Source: CAVPGP01 sp963718065
Lineage (GTDB): Bacteria; Actinomycetota; Thermoleophilia; Gaiellales; Gaiellaceae
Reading direction: 5' to 3'
Assembly: GCA_963718065.1 (NCBI GenBank)
Contig: CAVQYE010000017.1
Location: forward strand, 1 to 64,000
Length of the DNA stretch: 64,000 nucleotides
Part shown: in pieces, positions 48,542 to 57,287 of the stretch
Layout of the letters: every line of letters starts with the position of its first letter
Numbering within the stretch: position 1 is the first letter of the stretch
Program-made: the position numbers and the translations under genes
The notes under the pieces: model-generated
Told to the model about the DNA's origin: nothing
Seen by the model: the letters and a program-made list of their open reading frames with translations, nothing else
Databases searched by the model: none

Positions 48542-48931
48542 ATGGAAGCCAAGACACTCCGAGGTTTGTGGCTCTTCGAGGGGCTGAGCGACGACGAGCT
48601 GAAGCTCGTTGCCCGCTTTGCCGACGAGCTCGACGTTCCCGAAGGCAAGACGCTTGCAAAGCAGGACTCGTTCGCGCACGAGTTCTTCGTGATCGAGGAC
48701 GGCGCCGCGACGGTCACGAAGGACGGCGAGCACATCAACGACCTCGGCCCCGGCGACTTCTTCGGCGAGATCGGCATCCTCGCCAGCGAGCGCCGCACGG
48801 CCACCGTCACGGCGTCGACGCCGATGCGGGTGATCGTCATGCATGAGCGCGAGTTCCGCTCGCTCGAGCGCGACCGTCCCGCCGTGGCCGAGAAGATCCG
48901 CGCCGCGATTCGCGCGCGGCTCGACGCCTAG
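48542..48931 (+). CDS. single-domain cyclic-nucleotide-binding protein
   Basis: 129 residues, intact, one CNB (CAP_ED-like) domain and no effector domain. LWLFEGLSDDELKLVARFAD (lead helix), FFVIEDGAATVTKDGEHIND and GPGDFFGEIGILASERRTAT, the phosphate-binding cassette (FGEIxxL......A). The usual ribose-phosphate Arg is represented by RRTATV. Could sense cAMP or c-di-GMP-type ligands, or serve as a regulatory subunit. It meets another CNB gene tail to tail 15 nt downstream. DNA-binding is not evident. Confidence 0.85.
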   Translation: MEAKTLRGLWLFEGLSDDELKLVARFADELDVPEGKTLAKQDSFAHEFFVIEDGAATVTKDGEHINDLGPGDFFGEIGILASERRTATVTASTPMRVIVMHEREFRSLERDRPAVAEKIRAAIRARLDA

Positions 48932-48946
48932 CCGCTCAGTAGCCCG

Positions 48947-49246
48947 CTAGCGGATCAGGCCCTCGCGCTCGAGCGTGACGCGGTCGACCGCGATTGCGCG
49001 GACGGCGGTCTTCGCGACGCAGCGGGCGCTGCGCACGCCGTCGTCCGAGAGCAGCGCGAGCTCGCCGACGACCTCGCCCGGGCCGACCTCCGTGTCGCCT
49101 TCGGGAGCGTGGACGAAGACCGTCCCCTCCTGGATCAGGTAGAGCCCGGACCCCGCGACGCCGAGCTCGAGCATCACCTGGCCGGGGTCGAACTCGCACT
49201 CCGTGCCGATCTCGACGAGTCTTTGGATGATGGTGTCGTCGATCAT
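48947..49246 (-). CDS. single-domain cyclic-nucleotide-binding protein, short
   Basis: 99 residues, intact. IQRLVEIGTECEFDPGQVML, YLIQEGTVFVHAPEGDTEV and GPGEVVGELALLSDDGVRSA form a CNB fold with the G-E-L-A-L-L phosphate-binding cassette; the Arg-Ser-Ala of the cassette is kept (VRSARC). Shorter than the convergent gene and lacking its C-terminal helix. Ends with a stop 3 nt before the ybaB stop region on the same strand side, so it may be cotranscribed with dnaX-ybaB. Confidence 0.8.
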   Translation of the reverse strand: MIDDTIIQRLVEIGTECEFDPGQVMLELGVAGSGLYLIQEGTVFVHAPEGDTEVGPGEVVGELALLSDDGVRSARCVAKTAVRAIAVDRVTLEREGLIR

Positions 49247-49567
49247 CTAGAGCCCCGGCAGAAGGCCGCCGAGGTCGTCCGGCAGCATCCCGCCCATCTT
49301 CGACTTCATCAGACCCTCGGCCGCCTCGAGCGCGCTGTTGACGGCTGCGAGCACGAGGTCCTCGAGCATCTCCGGGTCGTCGGGGTCGATCGCCGCGCGA
49401 TCGATCTTCACCTCGGTGATCTTCCCGGCCCCGGTCGCCTTGACGGTGACGACGCCGCCCGCCGAGCCCTCGACGACTTCGTTCGAGGCCTCCTGCTGCG
49501 CTTTCATCACCTGTTCCTGCATCTGCGCGGCTTGCTGCATGAGCTTGTTCAGGTCCATCCCCTTCAC
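49247..49567 (-). CDS. ybaB: YbaB/EbfC family nucleoid-associated protein
   Basis: 106 residues from GTG 49567 (overlapping the dnaX stop, GTGA) or 103 from ATG 49558. MDLNKLMQQAAQMQEQVMKA is the family's N-terminal helix; VVTVKATGAGKITEVKIDRA is the central beta-hairpin with the G.g.i..v.id signature; LVLAAVNSALEAAEGLMKSK is the C-terminal helix. Binds DNA as a dimer. The dnaX-ybaB-recR order is conserved widely, which supports the call. Confidence 0.95.
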   Translation of the reverse strand: MKGMDLNKLMQQAAQMQEQVMKAQQEASNEVVEGSAGGVVTVKATGAGKITEVKIDRAAIDPDDPEMLEDLVLAAVNSALEAAEGLMKSKMGGMLPDDLGGLLPGL

Positions 49568-51207
49568 TTGGTGTCCTCCACTTCTCGTGCGTCGAAGGTC
49601 TCCTTCATCAGCTCGAAGATCTCCTCCTCGGAGGCAGGCGCGTCGTCGGCAGGGGCCTCCTCGTGCGTCTCGCCGACGGCGAACGCGATCGCCAGCTTGA
49701 CGCCGGTCACCTCGTAGAGCGCATCGCGGAGCAGGCCGCTGGCCTTCGGCTCCTCGGCGAGCTTCGCCTGGAACGACGCGGCGGGAGGGAACTCGACCGT
49801 CAAGGTGTCGCCGTCGAGGCCGGACGGGCGGGCTTTCGCCAGCACGGCCGCGGTCGGGATGCCGCCGCGCTGCTCGACGGCAGGCAGGATCGAGCGCGAC
49901 CAGGCCTCCTGGAGCTGCGAGAGGTCGACCGAGAGCGACTCGGCCGGAACCGGAGCGTCGACCTGCGCGACCGGCGCGACCGACTCGGCGGGCTCGGTTG
50001 CCTCGGGCGCCGCTGCCGGCGTCGCCGGTGCGGGCGGGGCGGCCGGCGCGACTCGCCTCGGCGCCGGGTGGTGGCCTCCCTCGAGCTGCTCCACCCTGAA
50101 GGAGAGCGATTGCTGCGAGAGGTCGGCAGCCGGGCGGGTCGTCTTCACGAGCGCGAGCTCGAGCGGCAGGCGCGGGTCGCCGCCCTGGCGCAGGTCCTCG
50201 ACCGCGATGTGCAGCAGGTCGATCAGCCGGATCACCGTCGCCTCGCCGAGCTGGTTCGCCTGCTCGCGCAGCCGGTCGCGCGTCTCGTCCGTCACCGGCA
50301 GCGCGCCGGGCACCTCGCCCATGTGCTGGACGAGCATCAGCGCGCGCAGGTGCTCGAGCAGGTCGGCGATCAGGCGGGCGAGATCCTGTCCCTGCTCCGA
50401 GAGCTCCTCGATGAAGGTCAGCGCGGCGGCGGTGTCGCGGTCGATCACGAGGTCGACGAGGCGGAAGAGCGCCTGCTCCTCGACGGCGCCGAGGAGCTGC
50501 AGCACCGACTGCACCGTGATCGTGCCGTCGGTCGCCGAGGCGAGCTGGTCGAGGGAGGAGCCGGCGTCGCGGAAGCTGCCCCGCGCGCTGCGCGCGATCA
50601 GCGCCAGCGCACCGTCCGGCACGTCGAGGCTCTCGCCGTCGGCGATCCAGCGCAGGTAGCGCACGATGTCGGTCAGGCGCGGGCGCGCGAAGACGAAGGT
50701 CTGGCAGCGCGAGCGCACGGTCGGCAGCACCTTCTGCAGCTCGGTCGTGCAGAAGACGAAGACGAGGTGGGGCGGAGGCTCCTCGATCAGCTTCAGCAGC
50801 GCGTTCCACGCGGCGTCGGTGAGCTGGTGCGCCTCGTCGAGGATGTAGACCTTCGAGCCGCCTTCGACCGGCTGCAGGACGACGCGCTCGCGGATTTCGC
50901 GGATGTCGTCGATCCCGCGCTGCGACGCCGCGTCCATCTCGACGACGTCGAGCGAGCTGCCGGCCGCGATCGCGACGCACGCGTGGCAGACGTTGCAGGG
51001 CGTGGCCGTCGGCCCGGTCTCGCAGTTCAGCCCCTTGGCGAGGATGCGCGCGAGCGAGGTCTTGCCAGTCCCGCGCGGGCCGGAGAAGAGATAGGCCTGG
51101 CGCACCTGCCCGCGGGCGATCGCGTTCGTCAGCGTGCGGGTGACCGCCTCCTGGCCGATCACCTGCTCGAACGTCTGCGGCCGGTACTTGCGGTAGAGGG
51201 CGGTCAC
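49564..51207 (-). CDS. dnaX: DNA polymerase III subunit gamma/tau
   Basis: 547 residues, intact. Clamp-loader ATPase: YRKYRPQTFEQVIGQEAVTR, Walker A FSGPRGTGKTSLARILAKGL, zinc module CETGPTATPCNVCHAC, Walker B VYILDEAHQLTDAAWNALLK and sensor 1 FVFCTTELQKVLPTVRSRCQ (SRC motif). Domain III and a Pro/Ala-rich linker (VAPAAPPAPATPAAAPEATE) lead to a short C-terminal tau-like region ending EEEIFELMKETFDAREVED. No internal slippery A-run is evident for making a short gamma form. Overlaps ybaB by GTGA. Confidence 0.97.
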   Translation of the reverse strand: MTALYRKYRPQTFEQVIGQEAVTRTLTNAIARGQVRQAYLFSGPRGTGKTSLARILAKGLNCETGPTATPCNVCHACVAIAAGSSLDVVEMDAASQRGIDDIREIRERVVLQPVEGGSKVYILDEAHQLTDAAWNALLKLIEEPPPHLVFVFCTTELQKVLPTVRSRCQTFVFARPRLTDIVRYLRWIADGESLDVPDGALALIARSARGSFRDAGSSLDQLASATDGTITVQSVLQLLGAVEEQALFRLVDLVIDRDTAAALTFIEELSEQGQDLARLIADLLEHLRALMLVQHMGEVPGALPVTDETRDRLREQANQLGEATVIRLIDLLHIAVEDLRQGGDPRLPLELALVKTTRPAADLSQQSLSFRVEQLEGGHHPAPRRVAPAAPPAPATPAAAPEATEPAESVAPVAQVDAPVPAESLSVDLSQLQEAWSRSILPAVEQRGGIPTAAVLAKARPSGLDGDTLTVEFPPAASFQAKLAEEPKASGLLRDALYEVTGVKLAIAFAVGETHEEAPADDAPASEEEIFELMKETFDAREVEDTK

Positions 51208-51361
51208 GGTTCGATTCTACGGTGCCTGCCCAACCGTGCCCGGCGGTGCCCGCCCCACGACGAGGCGCCTCGCCGGCGGAGGCGGGCTTGCCCGCCGGGA
51301 GCCGAGCCAGTCGTCAGCGGAGGGGCAAGGGAACCGCAGGTTCCCAAGAAAGGAGGGGGCT

Positions 51362-51388
51362 CATGGGGGAACCCTGGGTTCCCCCATG
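51362..51388 (-). terminator. perfect hairpin downstream of the SRP RNA gene
   Basis: CATGGGGGAACCC (51362-51374), one-base loop, GGGTTCCCCCATG (51376-51388): 13-bp perfect arms. It lies about 80 nt past the 3' end of the SRP RNA on the minus strand, followed on that strand by AGCCCCCTCCTTTCTTGG, weakly pyrimidine-rich. Probable end of the ffs transcript. Confidence 0.6.
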
Positions 51389-51468
51389 GTTTGCCCGGTC
51401 ACGCGCTCCGCCTTCGAAGCAACCCCTCGGGGAGGAACTCGCGTCGCCGGCTCCGGTCGGGCCGGCCC

Positions 51469-51560
51469 GTGTCACCTGAGAGGGAGTCCTTAGCGCTGCT
51501 TCCTTCCGGACCTGACGCGGTTCGAACGCTCCCAGTGCACGGAACCCAACCATCGACACC
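51469..51560 (-). ncRNA. ffs: signal recognition particle RNA, small bacterial type (4.5S)
   Basis: The minus strand carries GTCAGGTCCGGAAGGAAGCA at about 51500-51519, the universally conserved SRP domain IV core (GUCAGG..CGGAAGG.AGCAGC). Flanking segments pair: GGGAG/CTCCC near 51487 and 51531, and the closing GTGTC/GACAC at 51469-51475 and 51555-51559, giving about 92 nt. Function: scaffold for Ffh and targeting of membrane and secreted proteins. Location next to dnaX is common in bacteria. Ends are estimated from pairing. Confidence 0.92.
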
Positions 51561-51956
51561 TCGTGCGCGAGCCCAGGCCCCCGAGGAACCAACCCCTCGG
51601 ACGGCGTTCGGCCCCGCTAGAGCGGGTTACGGGTACAGGGAACCGCTAGCTCCCCACCTAGCGTGACCGGGCCAGCCCAGCCTACCAGTCTCCCTACCGG
51701 ATTCAGACCGGCCGACGGATAGGCCCGGTGCCGGCGTCGCCCGCCGTTGGTGAAGCGGTTCGGCGATCTCGAGTCGATCGAGAGGGGTCCGATGCATCGC
51801 TTGAAACGCTCCTCGATCTGTGCACAAGATGGGAAACACGAGCCCCTCGGAACTCCACAATGTGCGCGGCGTCGAGCTGCAAGCGCAGAGGGATTGGCGG
51901 CCAGTCCCGTTGGAAGATCCGAGGGGCTTGCCTCTGCGGAGTTGCCGGCGAGGGCC
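51561..51956. other. intergenic region upstream of the SRP RNA gene
   Basis: About 395 bp. I see a small hairpin near 51579-51600 (CCGAGG / CCTCGG) and presumably the ffs promoter; no tRNA and no convincing ORF. Confidence 0.4.
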
Positions 51957-52587
51957 TCAGGCCGCGGACGGATGCAGCACCGGCACGAGCGACTCCCAGC
52001 CGTGCGCGCAGGACGTCGACGAGCGACGGCGGCGTCACGAGCACCGCCGAACCGCCTCGCCGGCCGCGGCCTGCGGTCGACGTAGCCGCCGGCGCTCCAG
52101 CGGAGCAGGCTCCGGCCCAGCACCAGGTGAGGCGCACCGTCCGTGAGGACGAACGCGCCGTCGGGCAGCTCGTCGAGCCGGGCCTCGTGATGAAGCTGCA
52201 CGCGCGTCCCGGAGCGACGCGCTCGTCGTGGAGCTGCGCGTCGATCGCGTCCGCTCCGACCTGGCCGGGATGCAGCTCGCTCCAGATCGACGTGAACCGG
52301 CGGTAGTCGGCGTACCGGCACAGCGCACAGGGCCGGTGCCCGGCGGCGAACGCCGTCGCCTCGTCGAGGAAGAAGAGCTCCGTGAAGCGGCCGGGCTGGA
52401 GCAGCCGCCGTCGGCGCCAGCCGCGGAACTCGAGCTGGCAGGCGATCCAGCGCTTGCCGTTGTAGCGGCGGCGGATGCGCCCCGCCTCGTCGTGCAGGCA
52501 GCCGCGGTTGCCGTAGACGAGCCCGCGCGCCGGGTCCGCGATCAACTCGCTGAGCGGCGTCACCCGGTTCTGCAACATCGGCCGCAC
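51957..52587 (-). pseudogene. conserved uncharacterised protein (frameshifted)
   Basis: ATG 52587 (or 52578). First 140 residues are intact: NRVTPLSELIADPARGLVYG, NRGCLHDEAGRIRRRYNGKR, WIACQLEFRGWRRRRLLQPG, RFTELFFLDEATAFAAGHRP and CALCRYADYRRFTSIWSELH. A break near 52210 leads to LDELPDGAFVLTDGAPHLVL then GRSLLRWSAGGYVDRR; further breaks near 52060 and 51995 lead to VTPPSLVDVLRA and the end HGWESLVPVLHPSAA, stop TGA 51957-51959. About 210 residues. I know similar unnamed proteins from actinobacteria but no function. The CxxC (CALC) could bind a metal. It looks like a whole gene with indels. Confidence 0.6.
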
Positions 52588-52620
52588 GGTACCGCCCGGG
52601 CGCGCGGCGGGTCGCCTGAT

Positions 52621-54414
52621 TCAGCGGTGGTAGACGATCGTCCGGCTGATGCCGGCGAGATAGCCGAGGCCTGCCTGGTTGACGCTCATCGCGATGCGCA
52701 GGACCGAGCGTCCCTTGGGGAGGGTGTAGCGGAAGGTCACGGCGGAGTTCCGGTTCAGGTGCACGCGCTTCACCGTCACCCAGCGCCCGTTGAGCGTGCG
52801 TCGCTGGAGCTGCACGATCCGGAAGCCGAACTTGTGTGCCGCGACGACGCGGGTCGTGAAGCGGCGATTCGCCAGTGCGCGGAACGAGATCGCCGGCCGG
52901 ACGCCGATCGCCGTCGGCGGGCTCATGCCGCCGTTCCAGCTCGCCTTGTACGAGGTGCCGATCCGAGGCTTCGCCTGATAGGCCCAGACCCCATCGGTGC
53001 CGGTCAGGAACGTCGCGATCGAACGGTACGACGGCTCGCCGATCCGCTGCGCGTAGAGCGTCACCTGCTCGCCCGGCAGCCTGGTGGGAACCCTGCCCAC
53101 GAGCCGGAGGCCACGTCCGAAGACGACCTCAAGCGTCGTGGGTGCGAGCGTCACGCCGATGGTCGTGAAGGTCGCATCGGACCCGCGGGTCGTGCCAACG
53201 TCGTTCTTTGCAACGAGCCTGTAGTGGAAGGTCGTCCCGGAGCTCAGCTTGGAGAGCGGCTCGGCGACGCCACGGGCCGCGCCTGAGCCCGCGTTCCTCG
53301 TCGTCGTCTTCGAGCCGTAACCCGTGGTCGTCCCGTACTCGAACCACCAGGTCGTCGCGCGGCCCTTCGGGTCGACCGACCCGGTGAGCGTGGCGGTCGC
53401 GACGCCGATCCCCTGTGCGGCGCCCGTGCTGACGGCCGGCGCCACCGAGGTGTTGAAGGACTGGTCGGCTCCGACGGTGGTGCCCAAAGAGTTCGAGGCG
53501 ACGAACCGGAAGTGGTAAACGGTGGCTGCTCTGAGGCCCGTCGCGGAGGCGGAGACGCTGACGGCGCTCGTGCCCGAGCCGGCGTTCTTGGCGGTCAGTC
53601 TCGTGCCGTACGCCGTGTTCGTCCCGTACTCGACGTACCAGCTGGTCGCCAGGCCGTTCGGCGTGATCGTGCCGTTGAGCTTCGCGGTCGTCGGCGTGAT
53701 GTTGCTCGCGGAGCGCGTCACAACCGTGGGTGCGGACTGCGTCGAGAACGTCCGGTCGGCGCCGCGGGTCGTGCCCGCGTCACTCGTCGCAACGAGGCGG
53801 TAGTGGTAGACCTTGCCGCGCGTCAGTCCCGACACCGGTGCCGAGACGGAGACCGGAGTCGCTCCGGCGCCCGCGCTCTTGGCGGCGGTCTTCGATCCGT
53901 AGCTGGTGCTCGTCCCGTAGTCGAAGAACCACGTCGTGGGGCTGCTGTTCGGGTCGACCGAGCCCTCCAGCGTCGCCGACGTCGACGTGATGCCCGTTGT
54001 TCCACCGGTGACCGCTCCCGGCGCTGCGGTGGTGGTGAAAATCCCGTCCGCGCCCTGGCTGGTGCCGGCCGCATTGGTGGCGACGAGGCGATAGTGGTAG
54101 GTGGTGCCCGCCGCGAGGCCGGAGATCGTCCGGGAGACGGAGGCGTTCGCCGTGCCCGAGCCGGCGCTGACGGTCGCGGTCGTGGAGCCGTAGCTCGTGC
54201 TCGTGCCGTACTCGAAATGCCACGTCGTCGCCTGTCCACCCGGGTTGACCGTCCCGCCCGCGGTCGCCGAGGTCGGCGTGATCGCGGTCACGGAGCCGGT
54301 GATCGCCGTCGGCGCCGCCGCGCTTGCAGCACCGGCGGTGAGCAGGAGCACGACGAGGACGGCGAGAGCCGTCCCGCCGAGGCGCCGAAGGTGTGTGTGG
54401 CCGGGGTTGCGCAT
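52621..54414 (-). CDS. secreted protein with four FnIII-like repeats and a C-terminal beta domain
   Basis: 597 residues, intact. Signal peptide at residues 8-33 (LRRLGGTALAVLVVLLLTAG then AASA). Four repeats of about 95 residues, each with the pattern TSATAGGTVNPGGQATTWHF-EYG, GLAAGTTYHYRLVATNAAGT and G.D..F.T, a FnIII variant common in actinobacterial surface proteins. The last 170 residues form a beta-rich domain with VTLYAQRIGEPSYRSIATFL, RIVQLQRRTLNGRWVTVKRV and SVLRIAMSVNQAGLGYLAG, like those seen after Ig-like arrays. Unlike the FnIII repeats at 13-19 kb it has no Cys pairs. Divergent from the MFS gene. Role unknown, probably cell-surface. Confidence 0.88.
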   Translation of the reverse strand: MRNPGHTHLRRLGGTALAVLVVLLLTAGAASAAAPTAITGSVTAITPTSATAGGTVNPGGQATTWHFEYGTSTSYGSTTATVSAGSGTANASVSRTISGLAAGTTYHYRLVATNAAGTSQGADGIFTTTAAPGAVTGGTTGITSTSATLEGSVDPNSSPTTWFFDYGTSTSYGSKTAAKSAGAGATPVSVSAPVSGLTRGKVYHYRLVATSDAGTTRGADRTFSTQSAPTVVTRSASNITPTTAKLNGTITPNGLATSWYVEYGTNTAYGTRLTAKNAGSGTSAVSVSASATGLRAATVYHFRFVASNSLGTTVGADQSFNTSVAPAVSTGAAQGIGVATATLTGSVDPKGRATTWWFEYGTTTGYGSKTTTRNAGSGAARGVAEPLSKLSSGTTFHYRLVAKNDVGTTRGSDATFTTIGVTLAPTTLEVVFGRGLRLVGRVPTRLPGEQVTLYAQRIGEPSYRSIATFLTGTDGVWAYQAKPRIGTSYKASWNGGMSPPTAIGVRPAISFRALANRRFTTRVVAAHKFGFRIVQLQRRTLNGRWVTVKRVHLNRNSAVTFRYTLPKGRSVLRIAMSVNQAGLGYLAGISRTIVYHR

Positions 54415-54530
54415 TTTCAGGTGCTTGATACCCGGCGAACGTAAAGCGGACGCAAGGTGGAGGCAAAGTTTCGCGTCGAGCTTCGCGTCGGCCGGTCCGG
54501 CGACCGGATCGGCGTCCGCCGCAGCCCCAT

Positions 54531-54549
54531 TTCACCCGCTTCGGGTGAA
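54531..54549. promoter_or_regulatory. inverted repeat in the divergent promoter region of the exoprotein and MFS genes
   Basis: TTCACCCG-CTT-CGGGTGAA, perfect 8-bp arms, 62 nt ahead of the MFS ATG (54611) and 117 nt ahead of the exoprotein start (54414). Symmetry and position suit a regulator-binding site or a leader hairpin. No regulator gene adjoins. Confidence 0.4.
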
Positions 54550-54610
54550 GTCGGGCAGGTCGCCATCGTGGATCGTGCGGCGAGGTGCGACGAGCGGAAG
54601 ACGAGGACTG

Positions 54611-56110
54611 ATGACTCCCGAAGATCGGCGGGCCGGCAGCGGGGTGCTGGCCGCCGCGTGCATCTCGACGCTTGTCGTGAACGCGAACACGTCGGCCGTC
54701 ACGATCCTGCTCCCGTCGATCAGCAAGTCGGTGGACGCGCCGGTGGCGCAGCTCCAGTGGGCGGTCACGGGTTACTCGCTTGTCGGCGCCGCCGTGATCG
54801 TGACCTCTGGCGCGCTCGGCGACGTGCTCGGCCGCCGCAGGGTGTTCCTCGGCGGTCTGGCGCTCTTCGTCGGCTCGTGCGTGTTGATCGCGCTCTCCAC
54901 AGGCGCAGCCGGCGTGATCGGCGGCCGCATGATCCAGGGCGCGGCGGGCGCCACGATCCTCGCCTGCGGTATGAGCCTGTTGTCGGTCGCCTCGTCGGGG
55001 AAATCGCAGATGAAGGCGATCACGCTGTGGGGCGCCGCGTCCGCTGCGGGCGGTGCGCTGGGTCCGCTCTTGGGCGGCGTGCTCGTGGACACCACCGGCT
55101 GGCAGGGACTCTTCTGGATCGACGCCGCGATCGCGGCCGGCTGCGGTGTGCTGGCCATCGTGACGGTGCAGGAGTCGCGCGACCGGACGCGTTCGAGCTC
55201 GATCGACTGGACCGGGACGGTCCTGATCGCGCTGGTCCTCGCTCCGGTCATCCTCGCGCTCAGCAAGGGCAACGACTGGGGCTGGGCTTCGCTCGCGACG
55301 ATCGGCTGCCTCGTGATCTCGGTCGTGTCCGCCGTGTTGTTCGTCCGCGTCGAGCGCCGGGCGAAGGCGCCGCTCGTCGACCTGCAGCTGCTGCGCAACC
55401 GCGTGCTCGTCGGCGCGACGCTCGCGATCCTGATCGTCGCCGGCGCGATCAACGGGCTCATGTACGTCCTCAGCCTGTACTTCCAGGATCCGAACGGGCT
55501 CGGGCTGAACGCCTTCCAGACGGGTGTGGCGACGCTGCCCGCAGCCGCCGCGATGATCGCGATCACGCCGGCGATCACGCCTCTCGCGGTCCGCATCGGA
55601 GGCGCGTCGGCGGTCGTGCTCGGGTTCGGCCTGGCGGCGGTCGGATTCGGAGCGCTGGCATTCGTCACGGAATCGTGGGGCTATGCCGCGTTCGTGGCGC
55701 CGCTGCTCGTGCTCTCCGTCGGCCTCGGATTGGCCAACGGGCCTGCCTCGTCCGGGTCGACGGCGTCCGTCTCGCCCGACCAGGTTGGGCAGGCGTCCGG
55801 GATCTCGAACATGGCGCGTTACATCGGCGCGGCCGTGGCGGTTGCCGCCGTGGCGATGATCGACAACGCGGTCGCGAACAACCACCTTGCGGACGGCGCC
55901 TCTGCGTCCGAAGCGCTGGCGGCCGGCGTCTCGGCCGCCGCGCTGGCGATGGCGATCGCGTCCGCCGCCGGTGTCCTCCTGGTCGTGCTCCTACGGCGTC
56001 ACCGTTCCACGGGCACGGGAGCGATCGACCGCGTGGCAGCGGCGGCGTCGACCGTGCACACGATCCCGACCGCGCCCACCGTTGACCCCGACCCTCCCGT
56101 GCTTGCATGA
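54611..56110 (+). CDS. MFS transporter, DHA2 (EmrB/QacA) family, 14 TM
   Basis: 499 residues from ATG 54611, intact. Proton-driven export of drugs or small metabolites through the cytoplasmic membrane. ISTLVVNANTSAVTILLPSI and QLQWAVTGYSLVGAAVIVTS give TM1-2; GALGDVLGRRRVFLGGLALF is motif A (G.LaDr.GrR); GRMIQGAAGATILACGMSLL is motif B-like (R..QG.gaa). About 14 hydrophobic segments follow, ending GVLLVVLLRRHRS and a Thr/Pro-rich tail. Its stop overlaps the start of an M24 peptidase (ATGA). Substrate unknown; coupling to a peptidase hints at peptide-related cargo, which is inference. Confidence 0.92.
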   Translation: MTPEDRRAGSGVLAAACISTLVVNANTSAVTILLPSISKSVDAPVAQLQWAVTGYSLVGAAVIVTSGALGDVLGRRRVFLGGLALFVGSCVLIALSTGAAGVIGGRMIQGAAGATILACGMSLLSVASSGKSQMKAITLWGAASAAGGALGPLLGGVLVDTTGWQGLFWIDAAIAAGCGVLAIVTVQESRDRTRSSSIDWTGTVLIALVLAPVILALSKGNDWGWASLATIGCLVISVVSAVLFVRVERRAKAPLVDLQLLRNRVLVGATLAILIVAGAINGLMYVLSLYFQDPNGLGLNAFQTGVATLPAAAAMIAITPAITPLAVRIGGASAVVLGFGLAAVGFGALAFVTESWGYAAFVAPLLVLSVGLGLANGPASSGSTASVSPDQVGQASGISNMARYIGAAVAVAAVAMIDNAVANNHLADGASASEALAAGVSAAALAMAIASAAGVLLVVLLRRHRSTGTGAIDRVAAAASTVHTIPTAPTVDPDPPVLA

Positions 56111-57273
56111 AAGCCGAGGAAGAACCCATGCCTGCTGATGAGCCGTCTCCCGCCGTGACCCCGCCGCCCTTCACCGCCGAGCACTACGCCGAGCGGATGG
56201 CCCGCGCAGTCGAGCAGGCGGTGGGGGCCGGACTCACGGGCGTGCTGGTCACGCCCGGTCCCGACCTCCTCTACTTCACCGGCTACATGCCGACGGCGAT
56301 CACGGAGCGCATCACGATGCTCGTCGCTCAGACGGGCCGTGACCCCGCCATGATCCTGCCGATCCTCGAACGGCCCGACGCCGAGGCGGCGCCGGGCACG
56401 CCGGCTGTCGCGCTGACGGACTGGACTGACGGCAGCGACCCGTACGTGGCGACGGCAGCGCTGCTCGATCCGGGCGGGCGTTATGCGATCTCCGACTCGG
56501 CGTGGGCAATGCACGTGCTCGCCCTGCAGGCGGCGCTGCCCGGCTCGAGCTACGTGTCGATGACCGCGAAGCTCCCGATGCTGCGCGCGATCAAGGGCGC
56601 CGACGAGATCGAGCGCCTCGCCGCCGCGGGGGCCGCCGCGGACGAGACCCTCGAGGAGATCGTGAAGGTGCAGTTCTCCGGCCGGACCGAGAACGAGGTG
56701 GCCGCCGACCTGGCGGCGCTGCTGCGCAAGCACGGCCACTCTCAGGTCGACTTCACGGTCGTCGGCTCGGGCCCGAACGGCGCCAATCCGCATCACGAGG
56801 CGGGGGAGCGCACGATCCAGAAGGGCGACATGGTCGTTCTGGATTTCGGCGGGATCAAGGACGGCTATGGCTCCGACACGACGCGCACCGTGCACGTGGG
56901 GGAGCCGACCGCCGAGGAGCGCGAGGTGTTCGAGATCGTCCTCCGCGCGCAGCAGGCCGGCTTCGAGGCCGTGCGCCCGGGCGTCGCGTGCCAGGAGATC
57001 GACCGAGCCGCCCGCGCGGTGATCGCCGAGGCCGGCTACGGCGACCGCTTCATCCACCGCGTCGGGCACGGAATCGGGCTCACCACGCACGAGCCGCCGT
57101 ACATGGTCGAGGGCGAGGAGCACCTGATCGAGCCGGGCATGTGCTTCTCGATCGAGCCCGGCATCTACCTGACCGACCGCTTCGGCGTGCGGATCGAGGA
57201 CATCGTCGTCGCCACCGAGGACGGCGGCCGGCGGCTCAACAACACCAGCCACGAGATGCGCATCGTCGCCTGA
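56107..57273 (+). CDS. M24 family aminopeptidase (Xaa-Pro peptidase type)
   Basis: 388 residues, ATG 56107; a second start at 56128 (MPADEPSP). N-terminal creatinase-like domain (GVLVTPGPDLLYFTGYMPTA), then the pita-bread catalytic domain with all five metal ligands: VVLDFGGIKDGYGSDTTRTV (two Asp), HRVGHGIGLTTHEPPYM (His), CFSIEPGIYL (Glu) and VRIEDIVVA (Glu). The substrate-side HH is in GANPHHEAGERTI. Cytoplasmic, cleaves N-terminal residues, typically before Pro. Translationally coupled to the MFS gene and followed 15 nt later by the His-rich small gene. Confidence 0.95.
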   Translation: MKAEEEPMPADEPSPAVTPPPFTAEHYAERMARAVEQAVGAGLTGVLVTPGPDLLYFTGYMPTAITERITMLVAQTGRDPAMILPILERPDAEAAPGTPAVALTDWTDGSDPYVATAALLDPGGRYAISDSAWAMHVLALQAALPGSSYVSMTAKLPMLRAIKGADEIERLAAAGAAADETLEEIVKVQFSGRTENEVAADLAALLRKHGHSQVDFTVVGSGPNGANPHHEAGERTIQKGDMVVLDFGGIKDGYGSDTTRTVHVGEPTAEEREVFEIVLRAQQAGFEAVRPGVACQEIDRAARAVIAEAGYGDRFIHRVGHGIGLTTHEPPYMVEGEEHLIEPGMCFSIEPGIYLTDRFGVRIEDIVVATEDGGRRLNNTSHEMRIVA

Positions 57274-57287
57274 AGGAGGCAGCCAGC

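Noticed and set aside
51469..51560. tRNA suggested by GGTTCGAAC
   Set aside because: No cloverleaf or acceptor stem; the opposite strand has the complete SRP RNA core instead.
53780..55885. 701-codon minus-strand frame across the MFS gene
   Set aside because: Overlaps the intact MFS transporter on the other strand and the FnIII exoprotein; composition is Arg/Asp/His-rich noise.
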